A stretch of 17,375 bases of DNA, from assembly GCF_000003605.2 (NCBI RefSeq), contig NW_003115361.1, forward strand, positions 1-17,375, read 5' to 3'. Below are positions 1-8,560 of this stretch, piece after piece (the first letter of the stretch is position 1; every line of letters starts with the position of its first letter). The DNA comes from Saccoglossus kowalevskii. Taxonomy: Eukaryota; Hemichordata; Enteropneusta; Harrimaniidae. Both the position numbers and the translations under genes were made by a program. The notes beneath the pieces are model-generated. The model was given only the letters and a program-made list of their open reading frames with translations. It was not told where the DNA came from and made no database searches.

Positions 1-634
1 TTCATCAACTGGCCTTTATTAATATCTTGACTTTACAAGTGCGCGTTTCTATATGCCAACAATTTAGGTCATATATACAAATACATCTATAAAATTTGAA
101 ATCACTTTGCACAACTTTGCAATCACTTTGAACATTTTTGCACGGATTATTAACAGCATAAATCCCACTACGTGCCTGCAAACACCAAAAACTTGTTTTT
201 TAAAAAAATACGAAATTTTAAAACTTTTCATTAATTAAACAAATACAAAAATTCCACAATTTTTCACAAAAAATGATTGACATCACAGTAAGAAAAAATG
301 CATGAATGTCGCCTTATATTTTTTTCCGTGCGTGTGATGAAACAAAAAGAAAAAACAACAGCTTGTTTTCTCAGTGAGTTTCCCATGCAAGTACTAATCA
401 CGACCGATCGTGCTTTACTTTAAACATGAGTTGTTCACCTAACAACACAGCTGCATGGACTATTTGAAATTGAACCGAATTGGCGGCTATTTCATGTTTT
501 TCAAAGTTTCAAAATCGATATCGCTTGCAAAAGTGCCATTTAAAAATGACCTATGACCTCTACATACTTTGAGCAACACTACGTAATTTAACAACAAATT
601 AGGAACTAGTTTTCACATTTTCGAACTTTTAACT
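1..634 (+). repeat. Unit 0, partial (right part of a long-type monomer)
   Basis: Begins inside the B-to-C interval of the monomer and runs to the phase mark at 635. It carries the 47-base segment (146-192), but with first triplet ATT instead of AGT and with CTGCAAAC instead of the usual PstI site CTGCAG. Private variants AAGTGCGCG (from 37), CATATATAC and GAACATTTTTGC are otherwise seen only in unit 19, 16.8 kb away. Downstream, the unit switches to the variants of units 4-6 (for example TTGTTCACC). The DR1 copy at 547-559 is intact. Confidence 0.93.
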
Positions 635-1574
635 ATGGGACTTGTTTATATGATATCACAGGTAACAATCCCGAATGAAACTACCAACTTTGCAATCGCT
701 TTTCACAACTTTGTACACAGTTTGTCGTCGATTTTCCTGTGGTCTATTGTGATAGTCTGCTTATTTATGAGGCATTCTCGAGACATTTAATTAATGTTTT
801 CGAAATTTAACTGCGGGAGTGTCGTGCCAATGACTTAGGTTAAATATACAAGCAACTTCGCCAACATTTCAACCGCTTTTTCCAACTTTGCACGCAGTTT
901 TCCAACAGTTTACAGTCAGCTCATGTGAACATCCACAGGCTGCTTTCAACTGGCCTTTATTAAATTTCTTGACTTTACAACTGCGTATTTCTATATGTCA
1001 ACAACTTAGGTCATATAAACAAATACATCTAAAAACTTTGAAATCACTTTGCACAACTTTGCAATCACTTTGAACAACTTTGCACGGAGTATTAACAGCA
1101 TAAATCCCACTACGTGCCTGCAGACTCAAACAACTTGTTTTTAAAAAAATACGAAATTTTAAAACTTTTCATTAATTAAACAAATACAAAAATTCCACGA
1201 TTTTCCACAAGAAATGATTGACATCACAGTAAGAAAAAATGCATTAATGTCCCCTTATATTTTTTCCGTGCGTGTGATGAAACAAAAAGAAAAAACATCT
1301 GCTTCTTTACTCAGTGAGTGTCCCATGCAAGTACTAACCACGCCCGATTGTGCTTTACTTTAAACATGAGTTGGTCAGCTAACAATACAGCTGCATGGAC
1401 TATTTGAAATTGAACCGAATTGGCAGCTATTTCATGTTTTTCAAAGTTTCAAAATCGATATCGCTTGCAAAAGTGCCATTTAAAAATGACCTATGACCTC
1501 TACGTACTTTGAGCAACACTACGTAATTTAACAACAAATTAGGAACTAGTTTTCACATTTTCGAACTTTTAACT
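635..1574 (+). repeat. Unit 1, long type (940 bp)
   Basis: Complete long monomer with the 47-base segment at 1088-1134. The 67-codon frame beginning at the phase mark is closed early by TAA at 788-790, where most units have TAC. It shares this change and ATATGTCAAC with unit 2, so units 1 and 2 look like a recent tandem pair. It has GTATTTC where most units have GTGTTTC, and CATTAATGTCCCC in place of CATGAATGTCGCC. Confidence 0.93.
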
Positions 1575-2514
1575 ATGGGACTTGTTTATATGATATCACA
1601 GGTAACAATCCCGAATGAAACTACCAACTTTGCAATCGCTTTTCACAACTTTGTACACAGTTTGTCGTCGATTTTCCTGTGGTCTATTGTGATAGTCTGC
1701 TTATTTATGAGGCATTCTCGAGACATTTAATTAATGTTTTCGAAATTTAACTGCGGGAGTGTCGTGCCAATGTCTTAGGTTAAATATACAAGCAACTTCG
1801 CCAACATTTCAACCGCTTTTTCCAACTTTGCACGCAGTTTTCCAACAGTTTACAGTCAGCTCATGTGAACATCCACAGGCTGCTTTCAACTGGCCTTTAT
1901 TAAATTTCTTGACTTTACAACTGCGTGTTTCTATATGTCAACAACTTAGGTCATATAAACAAATACATCTAAAACTTTGAAATCACTTTGCACAACTTTG
2001 CAATCACTTTGAACAACTTTGCACGGAGTATTAACAGCATAAATCCCACTACGTGCCTGCAGACACCAACAACTTGTTTTTAAAAAAATACGAAATTTTA
2101 AAACTTTTCATTAATTAAACAAATACAAAAATTCCCCGATTTTCCACAAGAAATGATTGACATCACAGTAAGAAAAAATGCATGAATGTCGCCTTATATT
2201 TTTTCCGTGCGTGTGATGAAACAAAAAGAAAAAACAACAGCTTGTTTACTCAGTGAGTCTCCCATGCAAGTACTAACCACGCCCAATTATGCTTTACATT
2301 AAACATGAGTTGGTCACCTAACAACACAGCTGCATGGACTATTTGAAATTGAACCGAATTGGCGGCTATTTCATGTTTTTCAAAGTTTCAAATTCGATAT
2401 CGCTTGCAAAAGTGCCATTTAAAAATGACCTATGACCTCTACATACTTTGAGCAACACTACGGTAATTTAACAACAAATTAGGAACTAGTTTTCACATTT
2501 TCGAACTTTTAACT
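1575..2514 (+). repeat. Unit 2, long type (940 bp)
   Basis: Same length as unit 1 and shares its early TAA (1728-1730) and ATATGTCAAC. It differs by ATGTCTTAGG for ATGACTTAGG near 1770, by one A fewer after CATCTA, and by CCAATTATG (from 2282), a variant also found in units 7, 12, 15 and 18. The 47-base segment is at 2027-2073 and the DR1 copy at 2426-2438. Confidence 0.93.
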
Positions 2515-2718
2515 ATGGGACTTGTTTATATGATATCACAGGGAACAATCCCGAATGAAACTGCCAACTTTGCAATCGCTTTTCACAACTTTGTACACAG
2601 TTTGTCGTCGATTTTCCTGTGGTCTATTGTGATAGTCTGCTTATTTATGAGGCATTCTCGAGACATTTACTTAATGTTTTCGAAATTTAACTGCGGGAGT
2701 GTCGTGCCAATGACTTAG
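2515..2718 (+). other. 67-codon open frame in the monomer; probably not a gene
   Basis: The frame starts at the phase-mark ATG and would encode a short peptide with a hydrophobic stretch (about residues 32-44) ending in VPMT. It is open in units 3, 4, 5, 6, 7, 10, 12, 16 and 19 and runs on to 97 codons in unit 13. It is closed or shifted in units 1, 2, 9, 11, 14, 15 and 18, and mostly deleted in units 8 and 17. Among open copies nearly all differences change the amino acid (for example Y5N, V10G, T16A, L30F, G60E); I noticed only two silent ones. No family is recognised. The pattern fits an open frame carried along by the repeat, without selection on a protein. Confidence 0.7.
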
Positions 2719-3413
2719 GTTAAATATACAAGCAACTTCGCCAACATTTCAACCGCTTTTTCCAACTTTGCACGCAGTTTTCCAACAGTTTACAGTCAGC
2801 TCATGTGAACGTCTACAGGCTGCTTTCAACTGGCCTTTATTAAATGTCTTGACTTTACAACTGCGTGTTTCTATATGCCAACAACTTAGGTCATATAAAC
2901 AAATACATCTAAAAACTTTGAAATCACTTTGCACAACTTTGCAATCACTTTGAACAACTTTGCACGGTTTGTTTTTAAAAAAAAAATACGAAATTTTAAA
3001 ACTTTTCATTAATTAAACAAATACAAAAATTCCACGATTTTCCACAAGAAATGATTGACATCACAGTAAGAAAAAATGCATGAATGTCTCCTTATATTTT
3101 TTCCGTGCATGTGATGAAACAAAAAGCAAAAATCAACAGCTTGTTTTCTCAGTGAGTCTCCCATGCAAGTACTAACCACGCCCGATTGTGCTTTACTTTA
3201 AACATGAGTTGGTCACCTAACAACACAGCTGCATGGACTATTTGAAATTGAACCGAATTGGCGGCTATTTCATGTTTTTCAAAGTTTCAAAATCGATATC
3301 GCTTGCAAAAGTGCCATTTAAAAATGACCTATGACCTCTACATACTTTGAGCAACACTACGGTAATTTAACGACAAATTAGGAACTAGTTTTCACATTTT
3401 CGAACTTTTAACT
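2515..3413 (+). repeat. Unit 3, short type (899 bp)
   Basis: First unit lacking the 47-base segment: GCACGG at about 2962-2967 is followed directly by TTTGTTTTT. The A run here is ten bases, the longest in the window. It has GGGAAC and CTGCC variants near its start that are shared with units 4 and 16, and private GTCTACAGG and TAAATGTCTTG. The 67-codon frame is open. Confidence 0.93.
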
Positions 3414-3463
3414 ATGGGACTTGTTTATATGATATCACAGGGAACAATCCCGAATGAAACTGC

Positions 3464-3505
3464 CAACTTTGCAATCGCTTTTCACAACTTTGTACACAGT
3501 TTGTC
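3464..3505 (+). repeat. Subrepeat cluster A (two ~21-bp copies) in reference unit 4
   Basis: Two copies start at 3464 (CAACTTTGCAATCGC) and 3485 (CAACTTTGTACACAG), 21 bases apart. They match clusters B and C of the same monomer. The cluster lies inside the 67-codon open frame. Its first copy is the left partner of the deletion junctions in units 8 and 17. Confidence 0.8.
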
Positions 3506-3640
3506 GTCGATTTTCCTGTGGTCTATTGTGATAGTCTGCTTATTTATGAGGCATTCTCGAGACATTTACTTAATGTTTACGAAATTTAACTGCGGGAGTG
3601 TCGTGCCAATGACTTAGGTTAAATATACAAGCAACTTCGC

Positions 3641-3701
3641 CAACATTTCAACCGCTTTTTCCAACTTTGCACGCAGTTTTCCAACAGTTTACAGTCAGCT
3701 A
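3641..3701 (+). repeat. Subrepeat cluster B (three ~20-21-bp copies) in reference unit 4
   Basis: Copies start at 3641 (CAACATTTCAACCGC), 3662 (CAACTTTGCACGCAG) and 3682 (CAACAGTTTACAG). It begins 177 bases after cluster A. It is the most diverged of the three clusters and is missing from the deleted units 8 and 17. Confidence 0.75.
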
Positions 3702-3786
3702 TTGTGAACATCCACAGGCTGCTTTCAACTGGCCTTTATTAAATTTCTTGACTTTACAACTGCGTGTTTCTATATGCCAACAACTT

Positions 3787-3792
3787 AGGTCA
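3787..3792 (+). promoter_or_regulatory. Single AGGTCA half-site upstream of cluster C
   Basis: AACTTAGGTCA occurs once per undeleted unit on the plus strand, opposite in orientation to the DR1 element. It resembles the extended half-site used by monomeric nuclear receptors of the ROR type, with one mismatch in the A/T-rich extension. A six-base core can arise by chance, so it is listed only because it accompanies the DR1. Confidence 0.25.
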
Positions 3793-3812
3793 TATAAACA
3801 AATACATCTAAA

Positions 3813-3866
3813 AACTTTGAAATCACTTTGCACAACTTTGCAATCACTTTGAACAACTTTGCACGG
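3813..3866 (+). repeat. Subrepeat cluster C (two and a half 21-bp copies) in reference unit 4
   Basis: Copies start at 3813 (AACTTTGAAATCAC), 3834 (AACTTTGCAATCAC) and 3855 (AACTTTGCACGG), exactly 21 bases apart. It begins 172 bases after cluster B. It ends at the GCACGG that is the left boundary of the 47-base presence/absence segment. Confidence 0.85.
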
Positions 3867-3913
3867 AGTATTAACAGCATAAATCCCACTACGTGCCTGC
3901 AGACACCAACAAC
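3867..3913 (+). repeat. 47-base presence/absence segment that separates long and short units
   Basis: Begins AGTATTAACAGC and ends CCAACAAC in reference unit 4. It is present in 13 units, at 146, 1088, 2027, 3867, 4808, 5731, 7179, 9911, 11750, 14486, 15059, 16006 and 16947. It is absent from units 3, 7, 9, 10, 12, 14 and 15, where GCACGG is joined to TTTGTTTTT or a close variant. Most present copies contain a PstI site (CTGCAG). No flanking duplication is visible, so whether this is an insertion or a deletion cannot be decided here. Confidence 0.9.
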
Positions 3914-3975
3914 TTGTTTTTAAAAAAATACGAAATTTTAAAACTTTTCATTAATTAAACAAATACAAAAATTCC
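3914..3975 (+). other. A/T-tract block following the 47-base segment
   Basis: A run of alternating A and T tracts (TTTTT, AAAAAAA, AAATTTT, AAAA, TTTT, ATTAATTAAA, AAAAA) interrupted by single G or C bases. It is present in every unit and is the site of most length variation (for example ten A in unit 3, eleven T in unit 17). Closely spaced A tracts can bend DNA. Whether this block does so is not shown by the sequence alone. Confidence 0.6.
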
Positions 3976-3997
3976 ACGATTTTCCACAAGAAATGAT

Positions 3998-4005
3998 TGA
4001 CATCA
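3998..4005 (+). promoter_or_regulatory. CRE-like octamer TGACATCA
   Basis: TGACATCA, one base from the CRE palindrome TGACGTCA, is unchanged in the copies inspected (GATTGACATCACAG). A bZIP protein could bind it, but an eight-base near-match in a 940-base monomer is weak evidence. Confidence 0.2.
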
Positions 4006-4265
4006 CAGTAAGAAAAAATGCATGAATGTCGCCTTATATTTTTTCCGTGCGTGTGATGAAACAAAAAGAAAAAACAACAGCTTGTTTTCTCAGTGAGTCT
4101 CCCATGCAAGTAATAACCACGCCCGATTGTGCTTTACTTTAAACATGAGTTGTTCACCTAACAACACAGCTGCATGGACTATTTGAAATTGAACCGAATT
4201 GGCGGCTATTTCATGTTTTTCAAAGTTTCAAAATCGATATCGCTTGCAAAAGTGCCATTTAAAAA

Positions 4266-4278
4266 TGACCTATGACCT
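4266..4278 (-). promoter_or_regulatory. Consensus DR1 nuclear-receptor response element, once per monomer
   Basis: The plus strand reads TGACCTATGACCT; the complement is AGGTCA-T-AGGTCA, two perfect half-sites in direct orientation with one spacer base. DR1 is the known site class for RXR/USP, HNF4, COUP-TF and PPAR-RXR. Intact copies start at 547, 1487, 2426, 3325, 4266, 5188, 6111, 7578, 8472, 9368, 10311, 11208, 12150, 13046, 13944, 14886, 15463 and 17347; those at 5188 and 6111 change only the spacer. Copies at 7006 and 16405 each have one half-site base altered. The match to the motif is seen directly. Binding or function in this repeat is inference. Confidence 0.5.
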
Positions 4279-4354
4279 CTACATACTTTGAGCAACACTA
4301 CGGTAATTTAACAACAAATTAGGAACTAGTTTTCACATTTTCGAACTTTTAACT

Positions 4355-5277
4355 ATGGGACTTGTTTATATGATATCACAGGTAACAATCCCGAATGAAA
4401 CTACCAACTTTGCAATCGCTTTTCACAACTTTGTACACAGTTTGTCGTCGATTTTCCTGTGGTCTATTGTGATAGTCTGCTTATTTATGAGGCATTCTCG
4501 AGACATTTACTTAATGTTTTCGAAATTTAACTGCGGGAGTGTTGTGCCAATGACTTAGGTTAAATATACAAGCAACTTCGCCAACATTTCAACCGCTTTT
4601 TCCAACTTTGCACGCAGTTTTCCAACAGTTTACAGTCAGCTCATGTGAACATCCACAGGCTGCTTTCAACTGGCCTTTATTAAATTTCTTCACTTTACAA
4701 CTGCGTGTTTCTATATGCCAACAACTTAGGTCATATAAACAAATACATCTAAAAACTTTGAAATCACTTTGCACAACTTTGCAATCACTTTGAACAACTT
4801 TGCACGGAGTATTAACAGCATAAATCCCACTACGTGCCTGCAGACACCAACAACTTGTTTTTAAAAAAATACGAAATTTTAAAACTTTTCATTAATTAAA
4901 CAAATACAAAAATTCCACGATTTTCACAAGAAATGATTGACATCACAGTAAGAAAAAATGCATGAATGTCGCCTTATATTTTTTCCGTGCGTGTGATGAA
5001 ACAAAAAGAAAAAACAACACCTTGTTTTCTCAGTGAGTCTCCCATGCAAGTAATAACCACGCCCGATTGTGCTTTACTTTAAACATGAGTTGTTCACCTA
5101 ACAACACAGCTGCATGGACTATTTCATTTATTTCATGTTTTTCAAAGTTTCAAAATCGATATCGCTTGCAAAAGTGCCATTTAAAAATGACCTGTGACCT
5201 CTACATACTTTGAGCAACACTACGGTAATTTAACAACAAATTAGGAACTAGTTTTCACATTTTCGAAACTTTTAACT
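4355..5277 (+). repeat. Unit 5, long type with 18-bp net loss (923 bp)
   Basis: Carries the 47-base segment (4808-4854). Around 5121-5137 the usual stretch between GGACT and TTCATG is shortened by 18 bases and now reads as a direct repeat of ATTTCATT. This lesion and the DR1 spacer change (5188-5200, TGACCTGTGACCT) are shared with unit 6. GTTGTGCC replaces GTCGTGCC, as in units 6 and 7. TTCTTCACTTT near 4688 is shared with unit 7. Confidence 0.93.
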
Positions 5278-6199
5278 ATGGGACTTGTTTATATGATATC
5301 ACAGGTAATAATCCCGAATGAAACTACCAACTTTGCAATCGCTTTTCACAACTTTGTACACAGTTTGTCGTCGATTTTCCTGTGGTCTATTGTGATAGTC
5401 TGCTTATTTATGAGGCATTCTCGAGACATTTACTTAATGTTTTCGAAATTTAACTGCGGGAGTGTTGTGCCAATGACTTAGGGTAAATATACAAGCAACT
5501 TCGCCAACATTTCAACCGCTTTTTCCAACTTTGCACGCAGTTTTCCAACAGTTTACAGTCAGCTCATGTGAACATCCACAGGCTGCTTTCAACTGGCCTT
5601 TATTAAATTTCTTGACTTTACAACTGCGTGTTTCTATATGCCAACAACTTAGGTCATATAAACAAATACATCTAAAAACTTTGAAATCACTTTGCACAAC
5701 TTTGCAATCACTTTGAACAACTTTGCACGGAGTATTAACAGCATAAATCCCACTACGTGCCTGCAGACACCAACAACTTGTTTTTAAAAAAATACGAAAT
5801 TTTAAAACTTTTCATTAATTAAACAAATACAAAAATTCCACGATTTTCACAAGAAATGATTGACATCACAGTAAGAAAAAATGCATGAATGTCGCCTTAT
5901 ATTTTTTCCGTGCGTGTGATGAAACAAAAAGAAAAAACAACAGCTTGTTTTCTCAGTGAGTCTCCCATGCAAGTAATAACCACGCCCGATTGTGCTTTAC
6001 TTTAAACATGAGTTGTTCACCTAACAACACAGCTGCATGGACTTTTTCATTTATTTCATGTTTTTCAAAGTTTCAAAATCGATATCGCTTGCAAAAGTGC
6101 CATTTAAAAATGACCTGTGACCTCTACATACTTTGAGCAACACTACGGTAATTTAACAACAAATTAAGAACTACTTTTCACATTTTCGAACTTTTAACT
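5278..6199 (+). repeat. Unit 6, long type with 18-bp net loss (922 bp)
   Basis: Sister of unit 5: same 18-base net loss (6041-6060, with one further T change) and same DR1 spacer variant (6111-6123). Private changes include GGTAATAATCC near the start and AACTACTTTTC near 6170, where other units have AACTAGTTTTC. The 47-base segment is at 5731-5777. Confidence 0.93.
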
Positions 6200-7094
6200 A
6201 TGGGACTTGTTTATATGATATCACAGGTAACAATCCCGAATGAAACTACCAACTTTACAATCGCTTTTCACAACTTTGTACACAGTTTGTCGTCGATTTT
6301 CCTGTGGTCTATTGTGATAGTCTGCTTATTTATGAGGCATTCTAGAGACATTTACTTAATGTTTTCGAAATTTAACTGCGGGAGTGTTGTGCCAATGACT
6401 TAGGTTAAATATACAAGCAACTTCGCCAACATTTCAACCGCTTTTTCCAACTTTGCACGCAGTTTTCCAACAGTTTACAGTCAGCTCATGTGAACATCCA
6501 CAGGCTGCTTTCAACTGGCCTTTATTAAATTTCTTCACTTTACAACTGCGTGTTTCTATATGCCAACAACTTAGGTCATATAAACAAATACATCTAAAAA
6601 CTTTGAAATCACTTTGCACAACTTTGCAATCACTTTGAACAACTTTGCACGGTTTGTTTAAAAAAAAATACGAAATTTTAAAACTTTTCATTAATTAAAC
6701 AAATACAAAAATTCCACGATTTTCCACAAGAAATGATTGACATCACAGTAAGAAAAAATGCATGAATGTCGCCTTATATTTTTTCCGTGCGTGTGATGAA
6801 ACAAAAAGAAAAAACAACAGCTTCTTTACTCAGTGAGTCTCCCATGCAAGTACTAACCACGCCCAATTATGCTTTACTTTAAACATAAGTTGGTCACCTA
6901 ACAACACAGCTGCATGGACTATTTGAAATTGAACCGAATTGGCGGCTATTTCATGTTTTTCAAAGTTTCAAAATCGATATCGCTTGCAAAAGTGCCATTT
7001 AAAAATGATCTATGACCTCTACATACTTTGAGCAACACTACGGTAATTTAACAACAAATTAGGAACTAGTTTTCACATTTTCGAACTTTTAACT
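6200..7094 (+). repeat. Unit 7, short type (895 bp)
   Basis: Lacks the 47-base segment (GCACGG then TTTGTTT near 6650). It is the only full unit in which the CTCGAG site is changed (TCTAGAGAC near 6342). It is one of two units with a damaged DR1 (7006-7018, TGATCTATGACCT, one base off in a half-site). It shares GTTGTGCC with units 5 and 6 on its left, but CCCAATTATG and the full GAAATTGAACCG stretch with other units on its right, so it is a mosaic. Confidence 0.93.
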
Positions 7095-7666
7095 ATGGGA
7101 CTTGTTTATATGATATCACAGGTAACAATCCCGAATGAAACTACCAACTTTGCAATCACTTTGAACAACTTTGCACGGAGTATTAACAGCATAAATCCCA
7201 CTACGTGCCTTCAGACTCCAACAACTTGTTTTTAAAAAAATACGAAATTTTAAAACTTTTCATTAATTAAAGAAATACAAAAATTCCACGATTTTCCATA
7301 AGAAATGATTGACATCACAGTAAGAAAATATGTATAAATGTCGCCTTATATTTTTTCCGTGCGTGTGATGAAACAAAAAGAAAAAACAACGGCTTGTTTT
7401 CTCAGTGAGTCTCCCATGCAAGCACTAACCACGCCCGATTGTGCTTTACTTTAAACATGAGTTGGTCACCTAACAACACAGATGCATGGACTATTTGAAA
7501 TTGAACCGAATTGGCGGCTATTTCATGTTTTTCAAAGTTTCAAAATCGATATCGCTTGCAAAAGTGCCATTTAAAAATGACCTATGACCTCTACATACTT
7601 TGAGCAACACTACGGTAATTTAACAACAAATTGGGAACTAGTTTTCACATTTTCGAACTTTTAACT
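7095..7666 (+). repeat. Unit 8, internally deleted (572 bp)
   Basis: Starts normally, but at 7145-7157 the first subrepeat of cluster A runs straight into the second subrepeat of cluster C. This removes about 369 bases, including cluster B and most of the 67-codon frame. The 47-base segment (7179-7225) is present with CCTTCAGAC, which destroys the PstI site. DR1 is intact at 7578-7590. The variant AAAATATGTATAAATG near 7326 is private. Confidence 0.93.
7145..7157 (+). other. Deletion junction in unit 8 (cluster A fused to cluster C)
   Basis: CAACTTTGCAATC is common to the first copy of cluster A and the second copy of cluster C. Left of it the sequence is cluster A context (AATGAAACTAC), and right of it cluster C context (ACTTTGAAC). 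The distance between these two positions in an intact unit is 369 bases, which accounts for the 572-base length. Confidence 0.88.
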
Positions 7667-8560
7667 ATGGGACTTGTTTATATGATATCACAGGTAACAA
7701 TCCCGAATGAAACTGCCAACTTTGCAATCGCTTTTCACAACTTTGTACACAGTTTGTCGTCGATTTTCCTGTGGTCTATGTGATAATCTGCTTATTATGA
7801 GGCATTCTCGAGACATTTACTTAATGTTTTCGAAATTTAACTGCGGGAGTGTCGTGCCAATGACTTAGGTTAAATATACAAGCAACTTCTCCAACATTTT
7901 AAACGCTTTTTCCAACTTTGCACGCAGTTTTCCAACAGTTTACAGTCAGCTCATGTGAACATCCACAGGCTGCTTTCAACTGGCCTTTATTAAATTTCTT
8001 GACTTTACAACTGCGTGTTTCTATATGCCAACAACTTAGGTCATATAAACAAATACATCTACAAACTTTGAAATCACTTTGCACAACTTTGCAGTCACTT
8101 TGAACAACTTTCCACGGTTTGCTTTTTAAAAAAATACGAAATTTTAAAACTTTTCATTAATTAAACAAATACAAAAATTCCACGATTTTCCACAAGAAAT
8201 GATTGACATCACAGTAAGAAAAAATGCATGAATGTCGCCTTATATTTTTTCCGTGCGTGTGATGAAACAAAAAGAAAAAATAACAGCTTCTTTACTCAGT
8301 GAGTCTCCCATGCAAGTACTAACCACGCCAGATTGTGCTTTACTTTAAACATGAGTTGGTCACCTAACAACACAGCTGCATGGACTATTTGAAATTGAAC
8401 CGAATTGGCGGCTATTTCATGTTTTTCAAAGTTTCAAAATCGATATCGCTTGCAAAAGTGCCATTTAAAAATGACCTATGACCTCTACATACTTTGAGCA
8501 ACACTACGGTAATTTAACAACAAATTAGGAACTAGTTTTCAAATTTTCGACCTTTTAACT
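7667..8560 (+). repeat. Unit 9, short type (894 bp)
   Basis: Lacks the 47-base segment (CCACGG then TTTGCTTTTT near 8112). Two single T losses near 7780 and 7795 break the 67-codon frame, and GATAATC replaces GATAGTC. AACTTCTCCAACATTTTAAACG near 7884 is private. It has the CAGCTTCTTTACTCAG variant also found in units 7, 10 and 17. Confidence 0.92.

Larger units (their letters stand above)
3414..4354 (+). repeat. Unit 4, long type (941 bp); used here as reference monomer
   Basis: A complete long unit in which every internal landmark is intact: subrepeat clusters A (3464-3505), B (3641-3701) and C (3813-3866), the 47-base segment (3867-3913), the A/T-tract block (3914-3975) and DR1 (4266-4278). 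It shares GGGAAC/CTGCC with units 3 and 16, and AGTAATAACC (about 4110) with units 5 and 6. AGCTATTGTG instead of AGCTCATGTG is private. Confidence 0.93.

Noticed and set aside
2530-2550. Splice-like motifs: ACAGGTAAC donor, TTTTCTCAG acceptor and TACTAAC branch-type sequence in each unit
   Set aside because: Short motifs in the wrong order for a clear intron. The donor GT is lost in units 3, 4 and 16, and no exon with coding capacity exists.
2680-2700. Possible CENP-B box around TTCGAAATTTAACTGCGGG
   Set aside because: The TTCG and CGGG elements are 11 bases apart. The CENP-B box core needs seven bases between them, with an A at a fixed place.
4608-4793. Plus-strand 61-codon frame starting MHAVFQQF in many units
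   Set aside because: It lies on the complement of the antisense frames over subrepeats B and C, and its ATG-like start depends on cluster B sequence. Both strands being open at once reflects low stop density in the subrepeats.
6434-6691. Antisense open frames of 61-86 codons through clusters C and B (also near 2749, 4589, 9692, 11531, 15787, 16728)
   Set aside because: They recur only with the monomer. Their starts move with the 47-base indel and A-tract length, and the repeating CKVVQSD pattern is the 21-base subrepeat read in frame. No signal for translation and no family recognised.
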